Below, piece after piece: positions 21,140 through 31,096 of a DNA stretch of 64,000 nt. The stretch lies in contig FJOG01000008.1 in NCBI GenBank assembly GCA_900073065.1, positions 1,207,347 through 1,271,346 of the forward strand. Reading direction: 5' to 3'. The notes under the pieces were generated by a model. The model was not told where the DNA came from. It was given only the letters and a program-made list of their open reading frames with translations, and did no database searches. This DNA comes from Phialocephala subalpina (taxonomy: Eukaryota > Ascomycota > Leotiomycetes > Helotiales > Mollisiaceae). Position numbers and translations under genes: made by a program. Each line of letters begins with the position of its first letter. Positions within the stretch are counted from its first letter, which is position 1.

Positions 21140-23415
21140 CTCCCTTTTTCGATTCGAGTCTGGTTGATTGAAATCCAAGGTCATCACGTGCGAAGGAGGA
21201 TCAAGAGGAATCACAGCCTAGTATGCTGCAACAACTTTTTATCGAGCCTCAGCTCTGGTTCTATGCTCCTGGTACTGTACATAAAGTACAACCAATGGAA
21301 TTCTAAATGAAAAGAATTTGGGAAACTGTGCCAGCTTTGCAATTGTCGCCAACACTCGTCAATCGAAAATAGAGATCACGAGCCGCAATGCGCTGACACG
21401 CTGTCTCTGCATGGGAGCACTCCTTTGAAGACATTCCACAACAACAATACGTCTACCGATCATTCAGACCTCGCCCGTATACAACTACTTCCTTCTGTCC
21501 AAGAACGTTGCCTGTAAGTGCCGGCGTCTCTGTACTACCAGAACTTTGACTGGATTACGTTTGAACTACGATGACCAGACGAAGTGCTAGTTGTGACTGT
21601 CAATTCTAATCTCTATTTGAGGCTCGTGCATCATTTACGAAATCCGTGAATAGCACCTCCCTTATTTAAAGTCCAGTTCTTTCCTTTGGATGAGCTTTAT
21701 CCATCATGCATCAAACATTTCAAGCCTTGACACCGAACAACAACACACGTCTAACAACAGAAAGATCTGCAAGCCTAGAGCCACACTAAAAAAACAAGGA
21801 ACACCAATAGCAACTCCATACAAAACAACAACACCGTCCATACCACACCCAAGAGAATGTGCAAACGAGGACCACCACGCCACGCTTGCGGCCACCAGGC
21901 AGGGCAAGCGACCGAAAATATGACCCATGCTCGGATTAGCAAATCACTTGCCATAATGAAAACAAGAAACTAGAAGCAAAGGAGTGCCCAGTTTTCAAGG
22001 AGTCTGTCACCGAGTATGTTGATGTGCCTGGAGAATGTGACATTTGTATCGGACGGCGACAGATTCGAGAAGAGGCTGCAAAGCCAAGAAAGCCTTGGGA
22101 TCAAGGTACGTGATCGGCACTTCGTGAGCATGAGGGAAGTATCCTGGGGCTGGGGAGCTGTGGTTTTGATCGTTGAATCTCCACCGTTGCGATGAACTTC
22201 TAGCATTGTCCTTCTAGCTTTGCTGTTGAACCAAAATGTCGTCGAGCTTGCAACGCCGAGCACCCCTCGATAACTTAATAACAATGATAAACTTGATACG
22301 TGAATGTAGGATAATACACTTGACGGGGACACTCTCAATTCACTTTAAAAATGTCCATGACCAGATCTCGAAGGTCCACCGCGACGAAATTCTCACTCTA
22401 GAATGCGCTATACGTTATCGACTTCTGCTCTTGATCCTCAGGTGGCACGTACCATCATGCACTCTAGCAACTTGATAAGCTAACTTGAAAGCGGAAATCT
22501 TTGTCTCAACTTGAAGACCGAGCACCAGTGGGATGGATCGATATGCTAACCCTGCCACCTTCACCGAGAACCAGAAAACCACAACACGCCCTCTCCAACG
22601 GACCAACAACAAGCTCAATCACAACAAAACCAAAGACAAAACAACTCCCCCAACAGAACCATCAACAAATACCCACTGCATTCTGCGTCTGCTCCGACAT
22701 TCTACCTCCTTCGCTTCGCTAAGGGACTAAACGAGCTCCGGCTTGCTCTCCCCTCCAAGTGGCACCACCCCGCCATCTAACTTCAAGATCCGAAGTGCGA
22801 GAAAAGGTGAACCTACAACTCGCTGCTTTACTTCACATTCCACTCAGAACCCTCGGCAGCATCCTCCAAACTTTTGGCGGAATGCACCACCGGATCTAGG
22901 AACCCAATCGTCGAATTCCAGGCAGCAACAATAGTACCCTGTTAGCCGCCAATTGGCTGCTTCCCCTTTTCCCGACACTCCCAAATGCCCAACAACAATT
23001 CAAACGAAAATTCAGGGGAAAAGAGATGGCTGGATGAATCTGGTTTCATTTCATTCTCCCTCGATTGATATCATCTCGTATCGATGATGTACGCCGTCTG
23101 TAGGCACCAACATCTGTCCCTGTCCTATCCCTCTCTCGGCCCATTGCAGCATGCACGCTCCACTCTCGGCCCTACCCATAAATTCCATTCCATAGATCCG
23201 AGCTAGTTCAAATCATCCCAGCCATTCGATCATCTCATGTCAACGGCCAGCGCTCATCGTCCGTCTATCTTGTCACCCAAGGCCCCCTGAACGCCAAGCA
23301 TGAAGATGGGGCCATGATAGCACCCGCAGAATCCCGTCCATATAGCAGCCATACAAAAGAAAAGTAGATATAAATACGAATTATATAGTTGAGAGAAAGT
23401 ATACGATTGGGTCGA
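21140..23415. other. Geneless stretch of about 2.3 kb
   Basis: Both strands carry only short frames without domains, rich in Thr/Pro/Asn from simple composition. I see no transposon motif, no RNA gene and no conserved block. The right end is the 3' flank of the GH16 gene. Confidence 0.45.
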
Positions 23416-24951
23416 TTACGATGAGGTTGAATTGGAAGCCGAGAAGACTGTGAAGTTTCCGAATTCCCAGTATGCATCTGTGAATGCGGATGGATAGTTG
23501 GCGACGTAGTCTGTGCATGTACCTGGACCTGATTTCTTGTTAGCTTTCGTCCATCATGCATAGGATAGGAGGGAACTTACAATTCTCCGAGTAAACGCTC
23601 TGTGTCCCCGCCCAACTTCCACAAAGGTCGATGTTGGCAATGATCGATTGGTTGCGGAAATGGTTCCCAATGTTGCAATCAGTGTTGGGGAAATCGGCAG
23701 TGGCCTCACCCCAACTGCTTGGATCGGGAGAACTCCAAACATCACTTGGGATAGAATCTCTCGCGAACTGCCACATCCTGATTCCTGCACTTCTCAACTC
23801 CATAGCCATAACTCCTCCTCCATTACTATTAAATGTGCTTCCAAACGTTGATTTGTCGGTACTGGCATCAACACCACATCCTGCATTCTCATTGGTACTG
23901 TTGACGCAAGAGTTCTGGAGGGATTTTCCTGTCTCCTTGCGCTTGACGCCCATGCTGCAGCCAGAGGAGGTGTGGAGTGTCATCTGGTTGTTGTACTCTC
24001 CGACAACATTGACAGCTTCCATGATGTCGATTTCTCCATTTGTGGGCCAGTTGGCAGGGTCGGAGAGCCAGAGAGCGGGCCAGGTACCACAGCCCAAGGG
24101 AGAGTGTTTGACGTCGAAGACGAAGAGGTTGTTGAGTCCATATTGTTTCTTAGAAGTAACACGAACAGAGAAACGTCCAGTTGAGGCATCTGGGGAGGAG
24201 GTATTACCGACTGAAGTGTCGACACGGAGGATGGCGGAGGAAGAGCTGGCGTATGTGAGGTTCAAGGATTCGGCTTCTTCTGAGGGGACGTAGTGGACGA
24301 ATCCCGATGAAGGGTCGTATCCTGTGAAGTAGTCGAAGTTACTAGTAAAGAAATCGGCTCCGGAATCTATTTCTGTTAGTAACCGATGCGAATAAATGGG
24401 ACGAATAAACGAAACATACAAGTTTCGGAAAGTGTATAATCCAACTTGGTATAGTCTGGGTAACGGTTCGCCTTCGTCTCGACTACCGCAACAACGATGA
24501 TGATAACGATGATGGCGACGATAATCGCACCAGCAATCAACCAAGCCTTCTTTCCCCAGTACTTCACATTATACCACGGATGATACAACGTATCGTCCCT
24601 ATCGACCTTGTATTCTGGAGGTGGTCCCATGTAGCGTCCATAATTATCCGTCATGTTGATATTTGACGACGCCCCGTTCTTTGCTCTTCCCGCCATGTCG
24701 CGCAGTGTTCCGAATGACATGTCCTTCTTATCGAGTTCCAAATCCTCAATGATACCTGCTTCCAACCCCGAAGCTACAAACGAATGTCTTTCCGGACCTG
24801 GTGATTTACCAATTGACGAAAGTAATTGAGCACTCTTCTTCCGGATGTGCTTGACAGCTTTCGGTGGTTTCCAGTATTCCAGCGGTCGAAACGATTGTGA
24901 TGATTGTTGCTCTAGTTGTTGCTGCACAGCAGCAGCGCCTGCGGGAGGCAT
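23416..24951 (-). CDS. Type II membrane-anchored GH16 endo-beta-1,3(4)-glucanase
   Basis: Exons are 24951-24420, 24366-23581 and 23528-23416 (476 residues). The introns are 53 and 52 bp, with GTATGT and GTAAGT donors. Start is the ATG at 24951; the frame upstream contains only a GTG before a stop. The N-terminal ~145 residues are cytoplasmic and charged. One long Ile/Val-rich transmembrane helix follows, with the glycosidase domain outside. The catalytic GH16 motif is NGEIDIMEAVN, preceded by GTWPALWL. Relatives hydrolyse beta-1,3 or mixed-linked glucans during wall remodelling. The last acceptor is a CAG repeated 6 bp apart, which allows two protein ends differing by Pro-Gly. Confidence 0.92.
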
Positions 24952-27253
24952 CTCGTATATATCCCACCCACCCAAATATTTTCTTGATAACGAACCAGCC
25001 CTAATGGAGGGACGTCCCACAATACCAAACTAGCGACGTAGGCACCCCACTTTGTTGGTCAATCATCAGCTATCGATTAAAATTATATTGGGCCTGCCCT
25101 TGAAAAGAGTGTGGATGGTCGATGCAGATGCGGCGTGGCGCAGGACTGATATGGACACGATGTGCAGGGGTCGACGAATACCTAATCGTACGCTGACATG
25201 CGCGCGAGAGCTGGCGAACCCGTGGACTTTATGATCAGAGCGATATGGGCCCAGAATTTCAGATGAGATGGAGAAGTCTTGGGAGTTGTGGAAGTTAAAA
25301 CGCGTAGCTACTAGCCAGGCACGTTTTGAGCCTGTTGATCGACCTCTGCTGCGACACAAAAGTCGTCTGGGGAGGAGAGCACGGTGGAAGTGGTGGGGGA
25401 AGAGCAGGCACAGATACGGAAGGCAAAACATGCAAGAGCGAACGGGGGGTTGGAAGGCAAGAAACAGGGGAAGCACGACCAGTTCATGCCATCTGATGTG
25501 AGTCGATGTGATGTGCCAGTCATGAAAGTGCCGAAGGTGCCAGCTCGGTCATCGTTCCGAACCCTCCGCCTCGACTTACCTGCCTCAAGAAGGAGCACGA
25601 CTCACATCTGGTTGGTTGAGGACATTGTGATGTGGTGTTGAAGGTTTGTGATGATGGTACTCTGGTACAGTTGGTGCTTGGGGAGAAGAAATGCTCGTTT
25701 CGAAGTCGCCAAGACATCGCCTTCAACGCCAGAAACAGGGAAGCTTCCTTGAGGGCAAAAAGAAACCACGTAGATCAAACGAGGCAAGGGCCGGATGCGA
25801 TCCAAGCGTTTGGCTCCTGAACATCATCGTCTATTTAAAGAACTTTTATATCGAGCTTGCTCTTCAATTTGAAGAAGGGTCGTCGGTCCATGGGCTCTCC
25901 AGGCATCAGAACTTTGGTCCCTGACGCAGTGAGATGCGATCAAGATGCGATAGAGGGCTCTGTGCCCCTATCTCACAGCATCAACTACCGGCTAATCACC
26001 CTCATTCGTCGAGACATCCAGCAGCGCTCGTTTCAAGCAGCACCAAACAAAATGTTTGGATACTCCTGTCTTTCATGCAATCATTCAGCCACTCCGCGAC
26101 ATCTCTGCTTCATCTGAGCTAGAAGTCTATTCTTGCTTGGCTTTCGGAAGACCATGGAGAGACTTCGGCAGTGGCAGACGGAGGTCGAGGCTCGAACGAT
26201 GAACCCTGCCGCGTCACGGTCGTCGTGTGTTTGATCCACTGTCCACCCGGCTGCGTCGATGACTTCACTTCCTCTCGACCCCTTTTCTTCTCCGTCTCGC
26301 TCTGCTGTTCCGCGTTCACCAATGACATTCATTTCGAACTGTATTGGATGCGACCATGATGCTCTTCATTGGTTCTCGTTGGCCTGGAATGTTTCCGTGG
26401 TAAATTCCCGTATGCCGGATCTCGGAGTAAGCTTATCGAACTCAAAGAGGAAGTGCCTCGTATTTCGGTAGCAGAAAAGGTCTCCGAACGGTACTTGCAG
26501 AAGCTTCAAAGTTCAAGGTCAGGGAAACTCAACTTTAAGTGTTGTGCAGAACGCAGGGAGAACTCTATACACAGGCTGTGTCGCTCCGCGCGGAGCCAAG
26601 TCTGGACTGCAGATGCGTTGTCTCAAGAAAACGGGGACCAGACAGAGAATTATTGAGTTTGACGCAGATTTCAATGCATATTTCGATGAATCATCCTCTC
26701 TTGCGCGTTCGTCGTTGCTTCGATGCCTTGGTTTGGTGAAGTGGAAGAATTGTAGGAAAGAATGAACTGCGACGAGAAAGGTCTTTGTTGATGATCACGC
26801 TAGTCGGCACTAGTGCTCCTTCTCCAGACGTCAACTCAGCTTCACGCTCGACTCCTTGCCTTTCATGGACAAGAATCGATATTGTTGCGAAACCCCGAGG
26901 CTTTCACGAGTCACCGCGTTGTGAACAGCAACATCCTATTTTCAGTACACATATTGTGCTCAATTTCGAGAAGAGTTTCGAGAATGGTGAAATTTTGCTC
27001 ATTATGAGATCTCGTCAAGAGCGACAGTGAGTAGATCTCAAATTGCATAGCGAGCTAGTTTACAGCTCTTCCACATTCCTTCTGGAACTGGTGAGTATGG
27101 CAAGATTGTTCTGTAGTGAGAGCGTGATGTTGGGTGAATTCCAATTTCTTCGATTGTCATTAACACGGTTCTGCAAAAACTCCATATACACCCAAAAAGA
27201 TCCATTTCCTTATCGGCCATGGCCCCTTTCCGTTTCAAAGAGCGTGATCGACA
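24952..27253. other. Geneless stretch of about 2.3 kb
   Basis: This stretch holds the promoter of the GH16 gene on the left and the 3' flank of the MARVEL-like gene on the right. Several 60-136-residue frames overlap on both strands, but none shows a domain or a credible splice join. I see no RNA gene. Confidence 0.45.
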
Positions 27254-28197
27254 TTACGCCGGCGCTGGGGTCTCCATCTTGAATGGATTCTCAACATGTT
27301 GATCAACCTGCTCGGCATCATGAACTACATTCTTCCCCTCCTTAGACTTATATCGCAACGATACGAGCGTTATCAAGGAAGTGATGAAGAAGAGCCTGTC
27401 ATCGTAGGTCAGCATCTGTCCCCTCAAAACGACCAAACGAGATGGAGGTACTAACATCATCGCAGCATCAAGCCCCTGCTTCGTCGCCTTCGTCACCCCC
27501 TTACTCGCCGTCTTCCCCAACCGGCTCGCCTCATCACTAGTAATCGGCCTTCCGCCTCTCTTAAACAACACACTCGGATCATCGCCTCTGACCGAAAACT
27601 GGGAATTCAAATCGCCGGGGAAGACGCAGGAACAGATGATGTCGTTCATCCAGACGATAAATCCTTCGCCATCATCGTATGCGGCTCCAGCCGCTGAGCA
27701 TACGTTGCAGATGGAGTCGCAAGAGTAGTTTTGAACGGCAGCGGCGACGATCCAGAAGATTATGAAGACGATTTCGCAGCCGAGGACGGCGTAGAAGGAG
27801 TACCAGGGGATTTTGGCATAGGGACCTGTGCTTAGGATCCAGTATAGGACGAGCAGAAGTGAAAGTAGGCCCTGTTATTGCGGATTAGCATAAGTCCTCC
27901 TGGGAGCAGAAAGTTAATTAAAAAAGGTGAAGGTGGGAGGAGGAGAGTACACACAATGGCAAAGTTGAAAGCCAACCCCGAAGGTGTTGAGCAGCCCAAG
28001 TTATGCCAATCGGAAATACTAGACCCAGTAATGCCCACAATGACGATAGCGAAGATAATCTGAATGAAGCGAAGACCCCAAAGATATTTGTTCGTCTGAT
28101 GAACCGGCTTAGTTGTTGCTGCGGCTGGAGAAGACGTCGCTGCTACCTCAGCGACACCCACTGCTGGCCCCTCTGGCATCATTTTGGCATCGGACAT
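27254..28197 (-). CDS. MARVEL-like tetraspan membrane protein
   Basis: Exons are 28197-27955, 27871-27456 and 27395-27254 (266 residues). Intron 1 uses a GTGTGT donor, chosen to keep the second helix in frame. Intron 2 is 60 bp (GTTAGT...CTGAC...CAG) and in frame, so its retention would add 20 residues without a stop. Four hydrophobic segments are visible: IQIIFAIVIVGITG, LLSLLLVLYWIL, CEIVFIIFWIVAAAV and LFFITSLITLVSL. There is a Cys-rich loop before the last helix and a charged C-terminal tail. The layout matches fungal MARVEL-domain proteins, which sit in the plasma membrane or vesicles and organise membrane domains. The exact role is unknown. Confidence 0.8.
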
Positions 28198-28942
28198 TTT
28201 CTCTGAACGCCTGAGAACTTATGGTGAATGAATGAGTATTGAGCCTCTGCCATAGTGCAAGCTTGCTAAGAGCAAAAGCTTGTTTAAGTATCTTGGGGAC
28301 CACATCTCAGCAGATCCCTCAGCAGAGATCACAAATCCATATTTAGGAACATCAACCACATGTTCACAAGGCTCCCAATCTCGAACTGAGTCGAACGCCA
28401 TCAGGCGTGGTTGTTCTGGAAAACCATAGGTTCATATCCTCAGCTGGACAAGCCACAGCAGCCACATTGTGACGAGCCGCTCCTCGAGAAAAAGCATTCC
28501 CTCCCCGCACTATTGAGTTTACCGGTTTTGGAAACTTCGAATATCAGCCCTGGGAGAGCGGCACTGGAGAATAGATTGGCGACGTTCTAGAATTTTGAAC
28601 ATGGCAAGGATTGAAAGAGAGATATTGAGCGTGGAGAAAGCCACGTCCCCTATTTCGGCAAGCGAGGCTGCCAAGTCGGGAAGTCAACCTCCTCAAAGCT
28701 TGTTTGAAGTTCGAAAGACGATGATATACTTGAATCACCATTGAAAACTCCGACTTACAAGTTCTCCAGTCGATAAGAAGCGGCTCTGAAATCAGTTGTC
28801 CACTCCGCTCCGCACGTGATACAAATACCGTGCCATATGCAGATGCAAATCTCGTGGCGGCTGCCTGCGCATGTGAAGTCATCAAGAACATCATGACAAG
28901 ACACAACACAAGTAAAGAGGGATAATAGTCACAAATTTCCTC

Positions 28943-29603
28943 ATGGAAGCTCTTACGATGTACATCGAAGAACGCTTTGAGCCCGAGCTAGCTCTCTTTC
29001 TAAGGCTTCGCGAGAGCGTCACGATCTTCTTCGCAACTGAGAGCGTGATACCGGAGCAGCTATGGACGCTTGTTAATTTGGTGATGGCGCTTTTGGGGGT
29101 GTTGGGTAAGCGTGCGAGGATTTTGTGGGAGTTGAGATGGGTGTTACTTCCTCTCCTTCTGGTCTTCGTAGGCTTGTGAGTCCTAATTATTCAGCTCTTC
29201 TCCATCTTGCTTCCTCTCAGCCCCGCCCTTCCCCGCTTCCTCTTCCTCAAAACTCACACAAAAATTCTAGCCTCTCCTCCTCCTCTACACCCCTCCCCCG
29301 CACCCTATCCGTACCCACTGGTACCCCGGTCCAAAACTCACCCGCCCCTCCCAAAAAACACTAACAACCATCCCCCCAACTCCGCAATATCGCTACCCCA
29401 TATCCGGCTGGATCGCAAAAAGAGAAGCAAGGTGGTTTATGTCTGGTTGTGTTGTTATTAGGGAAGGAGGTGGGAGGTGGAATAATTATGTGAGGAGGGG
29501 TGAGCCTGGATGGTCACGGGGAGAGGAGACGAGGTTGCGGCGGGAAGGGTGGGCGAGGAGGCAAAGAGAATGGTGGGGATTGAGGGGGTGGCTTGGGGTT
29601 TGA
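28943..29603 (+). CDS. Small two-helix membrane protein, paralog A of a tandem pair
   Basis: Exons are 28943-29167 and 29271-29603 (185 residues). I placed the join (donor GTAGGC, acceptor TAG) by alignment with the neighbouring paralog at 30006. It brings LLLLYTPPPHPIRTHW, RYPISGWI and ARWFMSGC into register with the paralog's LFTPPTSPIRTFW, PYPFSSWI and RKWFIQGC. A GTGAGT donor 7 bp downstream is stronger on paper but shifts the frame. The first exon is acidic then hydrophobic (ERFEPELALFLRLRES followed by two helices). The C-terminus is basic and Trp-rich. I do not recognise the family. A CACGTG box 130 bp upstream is shared with the paralog. Confidence 0.65.
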
Positions 29604-30005
29604 TATTTGAGTTTTGATGTGAGGTGAGAAAGGAAAGGAGGTTGAAGTAGTAGAGAACATCTAGTTCCACGATTGTCCTCATCTGCCCGATCTTATTTAC
29701 CTCAAATTGTCTGAAAGTCCCGATCGTTACTAAGTCCACGCTTATGAATAGAAATATGAGATAGCTACCAAGTCGGGAAGAGATCTTCCTCAAAGCTTGT
29801 TTGAAGTTCGAAGGTCGAATTTGATAGTGCAAGACGATGGAATGCTCTAATATTTGATTCAAAGATGTACGATCAATGAAATGAAGGTGTGGCGTCGTTA
29901 TCCACCTTCCTCTCTTACTCACGTGATACATACTGTGCCACATCTCGTGGCCGTTGCCTGAATCACTCTTATCAAAAACTTCAACAAAGCGCGAATACAG
30001 ACTTG

Positions 30006-30666
30006 ATGGCGGAAGTGCACCCACCTCTCATCGAAAGTTTCGCAATGGACTTCGAAGAACTCTTCGGGCCAGAGCTAGCTCTCTTCCGAAGACTTCGCGA
30101 GAGCATCAAGACTTTCTTCGCGGCTGAGAGCGTCATCCCTCCTCGGCTTCTACCTCTTGTCAGCCCTCTTATCAGCCTGATGATGTGGGCTGTTGGAGTC
30201 TTCAAGATATTGGTTGAGTTGAGATATACACTCCTACCTCTCTTCCCAATTTTAGTGATCTTGTAAGCCCCTTCCATATTCCGCTCCGCTCCACCCCGCC
30301 CACTCTGCCTCCATTGTTTAACTTCATCAAAATTCCATTTACCTTTCCATTCTTCCTCTACTCACGGATCCCTGCAGCTTACTCCTCATCCTCTTCACGC
30401 CCCCTACTTCACCCATCCGTACCTTCTGGGAACCCAACCCCAAAGCCCCCCTCTACCGTCTCCCCTGGCCCTACCCATTCTCCTCCTGGATAAAGATCCA
30501 CTACCGCGAGAGGAAATGGTTCATACAGGGATGCGTGGGTTGTGCTGAAGGGACTCCGATGTGGGAGAGCTATATGAAGCCAAAATTTGGGAAGGATGGG
30601 AAGAGGTTGAAGAACGCAGAGGAGTTGCATGATTTGAGGGTTAGGAAGGAATGGCTTGGTTTTTGA
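30006..30666 (+). CDS. Small two-helix membrane protein, paralog B of a tandem pair
   Basis: Exons are 30006-30262 and 30378-30666 (181 residues), with a GTAAGC donor and GCAG acceptor joined in phase 2. The N-terminal block FEELFGPELALFRRLRES aligns with paralog A. Two hydrophobic segments follow, the second crossing the splice site. After it come TPPTSPIRTFWEPNPK, YPFSSWIKIHYRERKWF and a Cys pair (GCVGC). The C-terminal part is charged and probably cytosolic or lumenal. No known domain is recognised. CACGTG lies at 29920-29925, 86 bp before the ATG. Conservation of both exons between diverged copies suggests both are under selection. Confidence 0.72.
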
Positions 30667-31096
30667 CTGACGGCAGGTCCGAATGTCCCAACTATCTAGG
30701 ACATTACCGAGTTTTTTGTTGCGAGTCGCTGGCCTCCGAAGCGAGGTCCAGAAACCTAACAACATTTCAAAACTGATAAGAAATAAAAACTGATAAGGAA
30801 TATCCAAACCACGCTAGCTAAATTGGGTTAGCGTTACACTAGAATTTGACCTTTGTAGTACTTTATATTTCGCTTCATCGAGCACCGTGTGATTAGGAGA
30901 AGCACTAGGAGGAAATGTCAGCTGGGTAGAAACTTTGTAGGACTGATCTTGGTTTGTTGATTAACCGAGTGACCTTCCGAAGGCTATGCATGCAATAACA
31001 GTACATGGTTTTTACAAACTCCTCGACGCATGCAATACCAACGCCAGCAAGAGCTCCCTCACCCACCATTCAAGCACGGTTGAAGGATCACTCAAA
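30667..31096. other. Convergent intergenic region
   Basis: The two flanking genes converge here, so this holds their 3' flanks. Nothing else is recognised. Confidence 0.5.

Larger units (their letters stand above)
28671..30666 (+). repeat. Tandem segmental duplication carrying two paralogous genes
   Basis: Two units of about 1.1 kb lie head to tail. Besides the coding similarity, the upstream parts match. The block from CCAAGTCGGGAAG through CTCAAAGCTTGTTTGAAGTT occurs at 28671-28718 and again at 29768-29815. A second block starting with CACGTGATACA lies at 28813 and 29920. The copies have diverged by substitutions and small indels, so the duplication is not recent. Confidence 0.75.

Noticed and set aside
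24952..25020. Upstream extension of the GH16 protein to 25020
   Set aside because: It would start at GTG, directly after an in-frame TAG, so the ATG at 24951 is used.
29458..30024. 188-residue minus-strand frame
   Set aside because: It is antisense to the end of paralog A and to the upstream region of paralog B, with no domain. The plus-strand models are supported by paralogy.
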